Part shown: positions 46,596 to 56,903 of the stretch, piece after piece
How the letters are laid out: each line of letters begins with the position of its first letter
Numbering within the stretch: position 1 is the first letter of the stretch
Source of the DNA: Mesostigma viride
Taxonomy: Eukaryota; Streptophyta; Mesostigmatophyceae; Mesostigmatales; Mesostigmataceae
Assembly: GCA_009746045.1 (NCBI GenBank)
Contig: RPFO01000059.1
Coordinates: 372,501 to 434,500, forward strand
Length of the DNA stretch: 62,000 bases
Direction of reading: 5' to 3'
Translations under genes and position numbers: made by a program
The notes under the pieces: model-generated
What the model was told of the DNA's origin: nothing
Databases searched by the model: none
Seen by the model: the letters and a program-made list of their open reading frames with translations, nothing else

Positions 46596-47243
46596 CTAGT
46601 CACCGGAGCCCATGAATTCTGACAGCCGGAACGTCTTAGCCTTCTTATCACGATGCCCCGCTTCATCCTCGCTGTCGCTGCTAGAGCTCGAGCTTCCGCT
46701 GCTGCTGCTGCTGCTGCTACTGCCACTGCTACTGCTGCTACTCGAGCTGCTGCCGCTGCCGCTGCTGTCACTGTCACGGGACCGCTTCTTCTTCTTGCGC
46801 TTCTTGTCCTTGTCTTTCTTGCGCTTCTTTTTGTCTTTATCCTTGTCTTTGCCTTTGCCTTTCTTCTTCTTTTTCTTTTCCTTTTGGCGTTTCAGAAATT
46901 CCCTTTTATCGGAATGGTTGACCCCTTTGGCAAGACGTTTCATCCGGTCGGCGTCCAGCTGCTCCCGGTACTCCTTCATCAGCTTCGCCTGCTCGGCTCC
47001 AAGGTCGTTCTTCTTCGCCTCTTCTTCTTTCTTAATCTTCCACTCATCCCAGGATAGGCGACTGTCGCCCTTCGTAAGGTCTGCAATGCGAGCAGCATGC
47101 CACTCTGGCGTATGAAAGCTACCATCTATCATGCCAGATCGAGAAGAGCCTCCTCCGCCAGCCTCATCATCTCCCCCACCTCCACCGCCATAGCGAGACG
47201 AGCGAGCCGCTTGGCGAGCTCTGTGCGCCTGGTTTTTGCCCAT
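46596..47243 (-). CDS. Lys/Ser-rich nuclear-type protein, single exon
   Basis: 215 aa from ATG at 47243 to TAG at 46598. Order of regions: basic start (1-17), Gly-rich with acids (19-32), a compact block MIDGSFHTPEWHAARIADL (38-56), helical charged stretch with LSWDEWKIKKEEEAKK and LMKEYREQLDADRMKRL (63-104), near-pure Lys/Asp/Arg stretch (118-156), poly-Ser with a few Gly and acids (157-193), then KKAKTFRLSEF near the C terminus. The WDEWK-then-Lys-then-Ser architecture recalls FAM133-like and other splicing-associated Lys/Ser-rich proteins, but I cannot assign a family with confidence. Nuclear location is inferred from the Lys-rich clusters. It is head-to-head with MRT4. The frame is open well upstream of the ATG, but the conserved-looking part starts here. 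Confidence 0.75.
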   Translation of the reverse strand: MGKNQAHRARQAARSSRYGGGGGGDDEAGGGGSSRSGMIDGSFHTPEWHAARIADLTKGDSRLSWDEWKIKKEEEAKKNDLGAEQAKLMKEYREQLDADRMKRLAKGVNHSDKREFLKRQKEKKKKKKGKGKDKDKDKKKRKKDKDKKRKKKKRSRDSDSSGSGSSSSSSSSSGSSSSSSSSGSSSSSSDSEDEAGHRDKKAKTFRLSEFMGSGD

Positions 47244-47994
47244 GGCTTGTGCGGTATTGGCTCTCTGTTTGTGTGGGACACTACAATCCCTAAGAAGAGT
47301 AGGCCTGGTCAAAGACCTCCATAATAGCTTGGTAAGTGCCCAGGCTGACAAGTACCCATGGCCAGCCGTAGAGAAAAATGTTAAGTAGAAGCTATGGTAT
47401 TGTAGGTAGAATTCCTTCCTCAAAGGCGCCAACTGCTGCGTTTGATGTCCATAGCTGTGCCTCGTCGCCACAAAATAAAATTCTTTCTGGGGGTGACCGC
47501 AAATGTGTGACCGACGCACGTGTTTGCATACCGAGAAGTTTGATGTGCGCTAGTGGCGGGGTACTACGAGACGTTGTACGGAACATGGAACTTTTCCAAA
47601 TCATTGGATCGGTGATTCCACCAATTTTGGATAACCAGCTGGTCACCACATTGGGTAACCATCTGGTCGATACGTGGTACCCATTTACCTAACGGTATTC
47701 CCATTGGTAAAAAAAAAAAAACATTTACCCGGAAATTCCACCAATTTTACTTCGAGACACCTGCGACTTGCGAGGCAGCACTTCGAAAAATTCTTGCAAC
47801 AGCCAACAAGGATGGTGGTGCGCACGCCCGAAGTAGGGAGTCAAGACTAGCGCAGGCCGCACCTGTTGTCTAAACTCTAAAGGGATCCAGGCTGCCATTG
47901 CGCCGCAATTCGACAGCTTTTTATTTCAATTCGATCTGAATTATATTTGCTGCAGGTTATTGTCAACCCGGCATATAACTCGCAATCAGACAAA
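47244..47994. promoter_or_regulatory. divergent intergenic region, Lys/Ser-rich gene and MRT4
   Basis: 751 bp between two ATGs pointing apart, so both transcription starts should lie here. ATTCCACCAATTTT occurs twice on the plus strand (near 47615 and 47735), with other GGTAACC-like phrases between. Whether these are binding sites is unknown. No TATA box is obvious. Confidence 0.5.
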
Positions 47995-50900
47995 ATGCCG
48001 AAATCAAAGCGAAATAAGATTGGTAAGAGTGATTTTTGTTGGAGTGCCGAATTTTGCGTGCTGTGAAGTGCTCGCGATCTCGTCTTACGCTCAAATGCAG
48101 CTTTCGCGCTCGTAAGCTTCGGCAGTGTTCATTGCTTATAATTTTAATAAATAGCACTCTCTGCTGTGTTTTTGCGCAAAATGTTTATAGCGCACCTCCA
48201 ATTTCTGCCGTCTTTTGTCGCAATTCTGGCCCTCAATGTCACGCACACGCAGTCCCACTTACGAAAACAAAAAAGAAGGGCAAGGCTGCAAAGCAGACTC
48301 TTATCGAAAAAATCCGAGAAGCTATCGAAGAATATCCTACTGCTTATGTTTTCCGATACGAGAACATGAGAAACACACGATTTAAAGAGCTGAGGGAAAC
48401 GGTCCATGAAAGCAGCAGGTAAGCATCGGCTTGAAAATATTTCCTGGCTCGTAACTCGATTGCCAGATTTAGGAATTGTGCACGCACGGTCCTGCCTCGT
48501 TGACATCTATTTAATGCTGTCTTTTTTTTTTTTTTTTTTTTTTTGAAGGGCTAGGGGGGTGCTTGATGCTACCGGGTCGTATTGATAATTTACTCGCTTG
48601 CCACCACGAGCGCTAGGCAATGTTGGGGTTGATGGTGTGCCAATCGCCGGCAGATGCCTTGTTAGGGGTACGTCCGTTCCGGTTTCTTCGACAGTCAGTC
48701 CTGCTGTGACGATTGTGCTGTGTGTGGGTGCAATCTGGAGGTCACATGAGGTTAGAGCTGGATCTACTGCCAATCTATAACTGGTAATTTATCTAGCGTG
48801 CTAACAAAATATCATAAAATCATCATAATAGTCAACGTTTTGTACAGGCTTTGCATTGGTGATCATGTTGGCGCCCGTGTGCCAGTGTCCACGCATGCAC
48901 ACGTCGTCATAAACCCGGAAATAGCAGCACAGTTTTGTGTGGGGCATGTGGAGTATCTGGCATCGGGTATGTGGGCTTTCTCTTTCTGTGTCAACAAGCT
49001 TATTCAAGCTCGCCCGCCCCCCCTTCCCTTCCCCCCTCCCCATTAGCACTTCCCCCCATGTTCCATTAGCAGTTCCACCCACGTCCACTGCATAAATGCT
49101 CATTGCCATGCTGATGCTTGCCTCCCTTGAGGCGAGCATGTCATCTCTTGAAGACATTTTTTCCCCTCTCACGAGGCCTGCTGCTTGTTCAGAGGATGCA
49201 TCTGTCTTATGTCCGCTCTTCTCACCACGTATCAGCTCTCACATGTTCTGAGCAGCCCTGGTCGACACCAGCGAGCTTCGTCGCATCCGGTTGCTTTGAC
49301 TACTTTTAACCTGCCATTCCCCTTCCCCTCTCCCGTGCCCTCACCCATGCCCTCGCCTTACCCATGCCCTCGCCTTACCCATGCCCTAGCCTTACCCATG
49401 CCCTTTGTTGTATCCATCACGCGCATATGAATCGCGCCTCATGCCCCAGATTCTTCATGGGATCCAACAAGGTCATGCAGGTGGCGCTGGGCCGCGAACC
49501 ATCCACGGAGGTGCAGAAAGACCTCTCCAAGCTCGCGCAGGTGGGTGCCCGCATGCTGAAGGTGGTGGGGGGTTAGGGTGAATCCAAGCTCTTGCATGGG
49601 ACGTTGTGGGGCGTTGTTCAAGGTCTGCCCAAGCTCGCACAGGTGGGTGTTGCATGCTCAAGATTTCAGGGTGGTGGCAGGGTCGGTTCAAGCTTGTATG
49701 ACCTAGTGGGTTTAGGGGGGTTAGGGTCAAAATTTTTAATTATTTTTCTAAGAAAAAATATCTGTATAAGCTTACGCAGGTGGCGTTTAAGGGTTTTGTA
49801 GCACACTCTAGGTTAAGCAGGATAGAGTTAACGGCGTGGGTGTAGGGATCAGAGTGAAGGGGGTACTAAGGGTTAGGAATATTTGTCCGCAACCACTTCC
49901 TCCCAACGTAGCAGATGCAATGAGGGCTACACCATGGCACGTTGTGGTTGTGGGCCCTGTCTCATGCCTTGTGCGCTTTACCACCGCATGCTTTGGCACC
50001 GCAGGCACCGCTGATTCCCCAGCCACAACCTGCCCCCTGCTTGTCTGTCCGGCCCCCTAACCCCCCCCCCCCCACCCCCCAGATGATCAGCGGGTCACGT
50101 GGGCTGCTGTTCACAAAGCTGCCGCATGAAGAGGTGGTCCGGTAAGCATTGTGTCCGGTAAGCATTGTGTCCGGTAAGCATCGTGTCCGGTAAGCATTGT
50201 GTCCGGTAAGCGCAAGCATGAAGAGGTGGTCCGGTACGCAGGGCGCTGTCGGGTGGAATCCTTGCCCACTTGCCCGCTTGCGCGCTTGCCCACTTGCGCG
50301 CTTGCCCGCTTGCCTGCTTGCCCGCTTGCCCGCTTGCCCGCTTGCCCGCTTGCCCGCTTGCCCGCTTGCCCGCTTGCCCGCTTGCCCGCTTGCCCGCTTG
50401 CCCGCTTGCCCGCTTGCCCGCTTGCCCGCTTGCCCGCTTGCCCGCTTGCCCGCTTGCCCGCTTGCCCGCTTGCCCGCTTGCCCGCTTGCCCGCTTGCCCG
50501 CTTGCCCGCTTGCCCGCTTGCCCGCTTGCCCGCTTGTTTTTTGCGTCACCCCCTTGCACCATTGCACATGCCATGTCTGAGTGCAGCGCATGCCCCCTCC
50601 ATGTGCGTTACCTCTGGGTGGTATCCCTGCGTGTCCATTGGTGGGCTAACCCTCACACACACAGCATGTGGGGCCGGTATGTCAGCCGCCACACCTCCCC
50701 CTCCCGTTTGGCTTCATGGCCTGGGTGCATGCATGGGAAGCCAGCATGCCTGCGTAGGAGCGGGCCCGTAGGGGCGGACATTGCATGTCTGTCTATTAAA
50801 TCATAGTATCAGCTTATAGCTCCTTGTGCATCACACCGGTGTGCATGACCTCAACCGCATGGTTAGAGTCAGCCTGTGCGCTGCCCTTTCTGTCACGAGC

Positions 50901-52060
50901 CTTTGTTTTGGAGCTCACATGCCACCCGCATCCTCTTTTTTCTAGTCCACTCTACCATCACCCCAGTGTTTTGGCCTTCTGCCCCTCTTTCCGCTGCTTC
51001 CCTGCACTCCATCCACCCCATCAACTCGACCCACCGCACCACGTGACCCCACCATCCTCCCCTATCCCCCCCCTGCCACTGCCCCTCCCCCTCCCGCTCC
51101 CCCTCCGTCTCCCATTCCCCTCTCCCTTCCCCCCCGCCACTACTTCAATCTCTCCCTTCCGCGCCCTGCACGGCATCAGCGCGCTGGAGGAGGTGGAGGA
51201 CCAGGAGTTTGCGCGCACCGGGACGATCGCGACGGAGACGGTCACGTACCCTGCGGGGCCCCTGGAGATGTTCACGCATGACCAGGAGCCCTTCCTGCGC
51301 AAGCAGGGCATGCCGACGCGGCTGAACAAGGGTAAGCACGCATGGCATGCCGACGCGGCTTACTGTAACAAAGGATGACCTCGAAAAAGGTGGGTAGAAA
51401 ACAAATGTGCGCCCGTCGGGGCAAATCTACCGCGATAGGGGGATAGTGGCTTTACCAGTTGCAGCGTGGGAGGGGGGATGCAGCCGGGCATGTGTTGTGA
51501 GAGGATAGTTGTAGCATGTTGGGCCGGCCTTTGCAAGAAGCAATGGATAGCAGGAAGCACGTCTTCCGGGTTGGGTTGAGTATTGTCAAGTCACTTTACT
51601 TCAAGGAGGGAGGGCGCGGTGGAGGGGGAGGGCTGGGAAGGTCGCCTGCAGGGCATGTTGTGGGTGCGTGCCCATGTAATGGGCAGCTGCGTTGGTGGGG
51701 AGAAGAGTGTTGGGGAGATGCAGGTTCTTTCCATACTATGACAAGAGTAGGGGTAGCTGGGGGAACGGCTGGGTGGCTTGTTGCCCTCTAAGCTTTTGTA
51801 GCGGGGAGGGGTGGGCGCCGCAATCGTGCATGCCACCATGTAAGTCTTAATCGGCCTGGCAGTGCCCGGTTGACTCTATTCCCAACAGACAGCTGCCCCG
51901 CCCCCCCCCCCATTTACGCTCGCCTGCACAAAGGTGCCCGTCCATCCCCACCCCCACCCCCACCCTCACTTTTTGCGCTTAAATGCATTCGGCTCATACG
52001 TGCCCTGCATCTGCGCGTGGCCTGTTGGTGCGCGTGCATGACTGTCACCCCCATGTCGCA

Positions 52061-52119
<59 letters not shown>

Positions 52120-53089
52120 ACGCCTGGACTGCGCAGGTGTGGTGGAGCTGGTGGGGGAGTTCACCGTGTGCAAGGAAGGGGAGCCGCTCACCGCTGAGGC
52201 CGCACAGCTACTGGTAAGCGCCCGGTCCACAGGACTTGGCGTGAGGGTCGGTTGCTATGCGCCTGCCTCAGTGAGATTCTCATTTTCTCCGATCCATTTC
52301 ACCTACTCGCATGTTGAAGGGACGCAAGGCTATGCTGCACCTGCCGCTGTTGTTGGCAGCAGAGTTTGGGTACTGCTTTGCTGTAGAGCTCCCTTTCTTG
52401 TGCGGCTGTAATACATTTCTGCTGAGCGGAGGCCTGTCTGCCTCTTGTCCAGCCATGCGGGTCAACCGCTCACGGCGCCGACTGCCGAAAGTTCTGTAGC
52501 TATGCGCCATCACATGGATGCAGACAGGATCTTGGCAGCAAGAACTGCCTTTCAAGAGAAATTGTCTTTTGTAGTTGCCTCACCCTCCACGCCTAGTACA
52601 GCGGCCCTGGCTGGCCATATCGCAAGCCGCATCGGCGCATCTCGTAAGCGATCACGATGACTGTGCGTGTGCACGCTGTAGCCAAGAAGACGAAAAGTTA
52701 GACATATGCTCCAGATTTCTGGCCTGCGCTGGTTTCTTGTTGATATGCGCAAGACGTATCGGTATGCTCAATAGTGTGCTCATGGGTTGCAGGCTTACGG
52801 ACTCGGTTCTGTGGGCTTCTTCATGCTCTCTCCTCCCTCCTTCGACCCCGGTGTGTGTGTGGCGTTCACCTCCCTCGATTCAGTGAGACAACCGTTACTA
52901 TAACTAATACTATCGTCATGTCGCTATCTTGCCCCCCCGCAGCGCTTGTTTGGGATCGAGATGGCCACCTTCCGTCTGGTGCCCGAGGGCCGCTGGCATG
53001 ATGGCGAGTTTGAGCTGCTCGAGGGCTACAAGCCAGATGAAGGCAAAGAGGACTTCGAAGACGACGGCGAGCTGGATCCTCTGCCATGA
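47995..53089 (+). CDS. MRT4: ribosome assembly factor MRT4 (MRTO4), 7 exons
   Basis: Exons: 47995-48022, 48253-48418, 49450-49540, 50083-50141, 51180-51331, 52137-52213, 52943-53089. All junctions are GT-AG and in phase, giving 239 aa, the same as human MRTO4. Mrt4 is a nucleolar paralogue of ribosomal stalk protein P0 that holds the P0 site on pre-60S particles. Visible: MPKSKRNKIG start, LTKTKKKGKAAKQTLIEKIR, FRYENMRNTRFKELR, FMGSNKVMQVALGR, SRGLLFTKLPHEEV, PAGPLEMFTHDQEPFLRKQG, VVELVGEFTVCKEGEPLT, then GIEMATFRLVP and an acidic C terminus (EDFEDDGELDPLP). All MRT4 regions are present. The exon 4 donor is followed by four tandem copies of itself. The neighbour on the 3' side (MAU2-like) is convergent. 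Confidence 0.95.
48523..48544. repeat. poly(T) run
   Basis: About 22 T in MRT4 intron 2, with no adjoining element recognised. Confidence 0.9.
50138..50217. repeat. 16-bp tandem duplication of the MRT4 exon 4 donor
   Basis: TCCGGTAAGC occurs at 50138, 50154, 50170, 50186 and 50202, an exact 16-bp step, so the splice donor CCG|GTAAGC of exon 4 is present five times. A longer exon-end duplicate, GCATGAAGAGGTGGTCCGGT, recurs about 92 bp downstream (near 50216) with the donor changed to GTACGC. Confidence 0.95.
50256..50537. repeat. 8-bp satellite (CTTGCCCG)n
   Basis: About 35 units, with a few CTTGCGCG, CTTGCCCA and CTTGCCTG units at the left end, in MRT4 intron 4. Ala/Cys/Pro/Leu and Lys/Arg/Ala/Ser frames over it are artefacts. 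Confidence 0.97.
52064..52118. repeat. (GT)n microsatellite before MRT4 exon 6
   Basis: About 27 GT units ending 18 nt before the exon 6 acceptor at 52136. UG repeats just upstream of 3' splice sites are known to influence exon inclusion in animals. Confidence 0.95.
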
Positions 53090-53604
53090 GTAACCGGCTG
53101 TTCCCTGTGGAACGCAGCCTTGCTTTCGTCGGGGTGCCCCATGGTGTGGCATGCCTGGTATTCTAGCCTCTCCTTGCTTAACGCTTCACTAGCGTGTGAC
53201 GCCGTGACTGGGCGTTACCTCGTTACCATATAATGTAGCAGGGGGGATTTGAAAGCGTAGGCCAGGCATTGAATCATAAACTGGGATGGAGGCACCCTAT
53301 CACAGATGAAGTTTTGGATCATGATGGACACTTCATGCGGATGACAGAGTTGGCAAAGGTTCTACTAATTTGCCGCTCGAGTTGTATCCGGTTTATTTAT
53401 GTGCGTAGTTTATGCATACGTAGTATAACAGGTTTTAGGCTTATAGATTCGACCATTTTAGGCACAAAGTTATTCAAAGATAAAGAACGCGCTTATACTT
53501 TCTCCCAAATACCGATCGATCTTTGAATTGTGGCATGAGAACCAGGTGTGCATGCGCATGAGCATATCAATCTGCATGCTTGGCCAGTATATTGTCGTCA
53601 GATC

Positions 53605-53985
53605 AGAAAGCAACAAACCTGAAAACGCTAGCGGCCCAAATCTGAGATTCCGCGGAACACAGAAAGTAGGAAAGCCCAGAAGCTACCAGCTAGGAATCCA
53701 TCAACACAGGACCTTTGCATGGCATGATTCGCGGCTGTGTGAGTCTCCTGATCCGAAGGCATCTCACTAAACTTTTCGAAACAGCCCAACTGCGAAAAAC
53801 CTCTAGCTAGCTTTGGGTATACCGGAGAGGGGTGCATGCATGCCAAAATCAAGGAGATCCAACAACGCCAATTAATTATATGTTCGATATTGCTGAATCT
53901 ATATAGACGATGACTCACCTCTAGACCTAAGTGCGCAGGAGTTCTACGCACGGACCCACGCGCGATATTCTAGTAGTAGTACTTA
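53605..53985 (-). repeat. interspersed repeat R4, copy 2
   Basis: Reverse-complement match to 15760-16078, sharing for example CTGTGTGAGTCTCCTGATCC and the phrase CCTAAGTGCGCAGGAGTTC (near 53924). About 60 bp longer than copy 1 because of insertions such as the one around 53815-53880. Confidence 0.65.
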
Positions 53986-54035
53986 TTGACGAAGCAGGCG
54001 GGTTAAGACCACGCTTGGCCAAACTATCTTCATCT

Positions 54036-54074
54036 ATCTGCGCAGTCACGTGTCTATGAATTAATTAATTAATC
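54036..54074 (+). mobile_element. 39-bp insertion with TTAATTAA tail between 19-bp direct repeats
   Basis: GGCCAAACTATCTTCATCT is duplicated exactly at 54017-54035 and 54075-54093. The insert ends GAATTAATTAATTAATC, the tail seen on the TTAA family, so an extremely truncated retro-insertion is the simplest reading. Confidence 0.6.
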
Positions 54075-54214
54075 GGCCAAACTATCTTCATCTAGTAATT
54101 AGTACTAGTATGTGAATTAAATGAAACTCCTGCGTGCACAGAGAGCTAGCTAGTTAACACACATAATTTATTATAACTTAGTGTAGGAATATTTTGATAA
54201 GCCATATGATGAGC

Positions 54215-54933
54215 TCCGTTCGCTCACACCCTACTGGCGCTCGAAGGGCCTCAACGGGCACCGCAAGCGCATGCTCTTCAAGGTCCTCGTCCTCACGGTG
54301 CTCACGTATGGCGCCGAGGCGTGGACCCTCACACCCAAACTGGCAGCTCGGCTCGACGGCACAGTCTACAGGATGCTCCGGCAGGTCCTTAATGTAGGTT
54401 TTTCCGAGCGTCCGTCATCAGAGTCTTTGTATCATGGCATGCCTCGTGTTTCGGACGAGATTAGGCAGCGTAGGATAGCATTTGTAGGACACCTTGCACG
54501 CACCAGCCAGGTCGACACCACCCTCGGTCTGGCCGGCCCCCAGCGGCTTGGACAGCCAGGGCGGCACATTCTGACCTGGCCTGGCCCCAAGGACATTCCC
54601 AAAAGGGTAGGGAAACCTGTCACGAACTACGTTCAGATGTTGCTGGACGACCTAGTGGTCCCAGCCCAGTTTGAGCACCGCATCCACTCTCTCTCCCGTC
54701 TTTGGACTGCCATGCAGGACAAGACGCGATGGAAGAAGATTGTCAAGGCGCACACGCCCGACCCTGTGGGCAAGCCACCTCCCCCCAAGCGGAGGAGGCG
54801 TTTTGATGAGTAGTGCAGTTAGGGTTTTCTAGATAGAGTTAGGATCGTTCAATCACGCGGCTTCCCATCCATCATGAAATATGTGCTACATGACCTCCCC
54901 ACGGAGGCATGTTATAATTTAATTTAATTTTTA
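54215..54933 (+). mobile_element. 5'-truncated LINE with intact C-terminal RT coding end and TSD
   Basis: An open frame runs from the left edge to the stop at 54811-54813. It contains LFKVLVLTVLTYGAEAW, AARLDGTVYRMLRQV, RQRRIAFVGHLAR, GRHILTWPGP and MQDKTRWKKIV, the region C-terminal to the RT domain of LINE ORF2. It lacks the YADD part. The 3' untranslated region ends with the hairpin CTCCCCACGGAG and (AATTT)n. ATATGATGAGC at 54204-54214 and 54934-54944 is an 11-bp target duplication. The unbroken frame and exact duplication suggest a fairly recent insertion. The 3' end matches 26388-26554. Confidence 0.88.
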
Positions 54934-55265
54934 ATATGATGAGCCCTAGCTGGATGTGCAAGCGATCAAGAAGCAGGACCTCTTTCTGTTCTCACCCTCG
55001 TCCACGTCCACATCATCCTGGCCGTCCTCCCCTACGGGCTGGGTGGAAATGTGGGTACGCTCAAGGCTGCACGGCATCCAGGTTAGACCGCAACGTAGCT
55101 CGCATTTTTCATGTTCGATATACCGCGTACAACTATCTGGGTGAGTTAAATATTAGACTGCGTGACTACTAGTTGCCAGTTGAGCCCCTTTGCTGACCCA
55201 TCTGGCATAACCAGTCCCTGACTGGCATACACTCCCGGCCAGTTAGGCTCGCAACAGCACGCCCT

Positions 55266-55491
55266 GATCAAGCAAGCTGTTTCCGGCCCCACCATCTTGG
55301 TCATCTAGTCGCTCTACACATAAGCCGGCCATATTTTCAATCCACAAAGCTGCACATTTCCATCTCCATTCATATTCTTCATCCTGAACGACTCGAACAC
55401 GCGGACAAGATAACGGCAGGCTTGAGCTACCATGATCCGGATTCTCCTGATTTCTGGCCTGTGCTGGTTGTCTCCTTGATACAGGGTTGTC
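55266..55491 (-). repeat. interspersed repeat R5, copy 2
   Basis: Reverse-complement match to 16603-16829 along its whole length, with scattered substitutions. Confidence 0.7.
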
Positions 55492-56903
55492 AGGGTAACA
55501 CTAGCCAAACTGAATCCAGTAAAAGCAGGCAGACGCAGCAGCCCCCTTGGTCACTTTTGTGAAAAAAACGCCTTGAGGATCACTCTCTGAAGATCTGACC
55601 GGTGAACCATATGAGGGCTGGACGAGCAGCTTCCCCTTGACATATCCTGAGCCATTATGCCTGCAAATTGAACTGGCAGATTATAAAAAGGGCAGTTTCA
55701 CAAATATGCAATGCAAAACACGAAATACTGCTTAGTGGCAACACGCATGATTGGATTACCCACAGGTGATCTGCCTGTGTGCAGGACAAAGTCTGAAAAC
55801 GACAGTCTGGCTCCTGCAAGCTCAAGGTGGTGGCCGAACATGACAACATGCAAAGCCCAGACAAGAGCATCTGAAAACATGCTGGTAAGCATCACACCGT
55901 GGGTCCCGACAACAACCTACCCTGATCCGGCACAGGCTGTAGACACATAGATATCTGCCTTGACCTCCACAAATACAGGAGAGCCCCGATAATCTGGGTG
56001 CCCATCACATACGCCCATCACACATGCCCATCACATACGCCCACCAGGTATCTCTCTCGAAGGCAGTGAAGATGCAAGGGCAAGAACGGATATTAAACAC
56101 GGCTTGTGTCTGACAAGCATTATCATGTTCCGCAGACGCAAGCCAATTCAGGACAATGCCAACCGTGCCATCGACCGTCATTGGCTAGTTACATCGCCAG
56201 TCCAAACCACATGTACACGGCATATGAAGACTTATAAATCAAGTCAACCATGGCACAAGACAATGCCCATATGGCTTCACGAAGGAGCGGTCCTGGTTTC
56301 GCCATCCATTCCCCTTCCATGCAAGCACCTGAACGCTAAGCGAAGCAGACAGCAAGGCAAGAGCGAAGGCTAGAAAATACCCGGCATATGCATTGGCCCC
56401 GCTGCCATTGCCAGAGCTGCGATTTCACGCCAGGACAGCTTCCAAGATGCCACCACAGCAGGCAAGGAGGGGCGCCATGCATGAGCCCAATTCGCGTTCA
56501 CCACATGCCCGCGCATGATGCTCACTACATCTGTGAACGTTATTCTGTCATAACATGATTTATATATAAATTACATATTATATATAAAGCAGATATGCCT
56601 ACCCCCACGTGCGAGCATTCCCTCCCGCATGCTGGCGTACCAAGCCAGATGGGCACCGGGCAACCACGGCCTACTACTGCTGCGGAAAATCTCCCACGTG
56701 GGCATGCAACACAAACTACTACTGCACGCCTTTGCTGTTACACCATCCACCCTCGCGCCACCCGGCTGGTCCAGCAGGCCTCGATAAAACAAAATGTTCC
56801 TCGACCAATTAAGTACTGTTTCATCGCTAAACAAGTAGCTGTCATCGCCATTTCATCGCAAGAAATACCTCGTACAGTGCTTCTCCCCTCACCCCAACTC
56901 ACC
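55492..56903. other. no gene recognised; likely 3' part of the MAU2-like gene
   Basis: No repeat or domain identified. Small frames at 55655-55950 and 56104-56373 have no known motif. The last exon(s) of the minus-strand MAU2-like gene probably lie within, since the last exon I could read (ending near 56904) finishes at a donor, not a stop. Confidence 0.4.

Noticed and set aside
49962-50806. Lys/Arg/Ala/Ser- and Ala/Cys/Pro/Leu-rich frames
   Set aside because: Translations of the 8-bp CTTGCCCG array in MRT4 intron 4.
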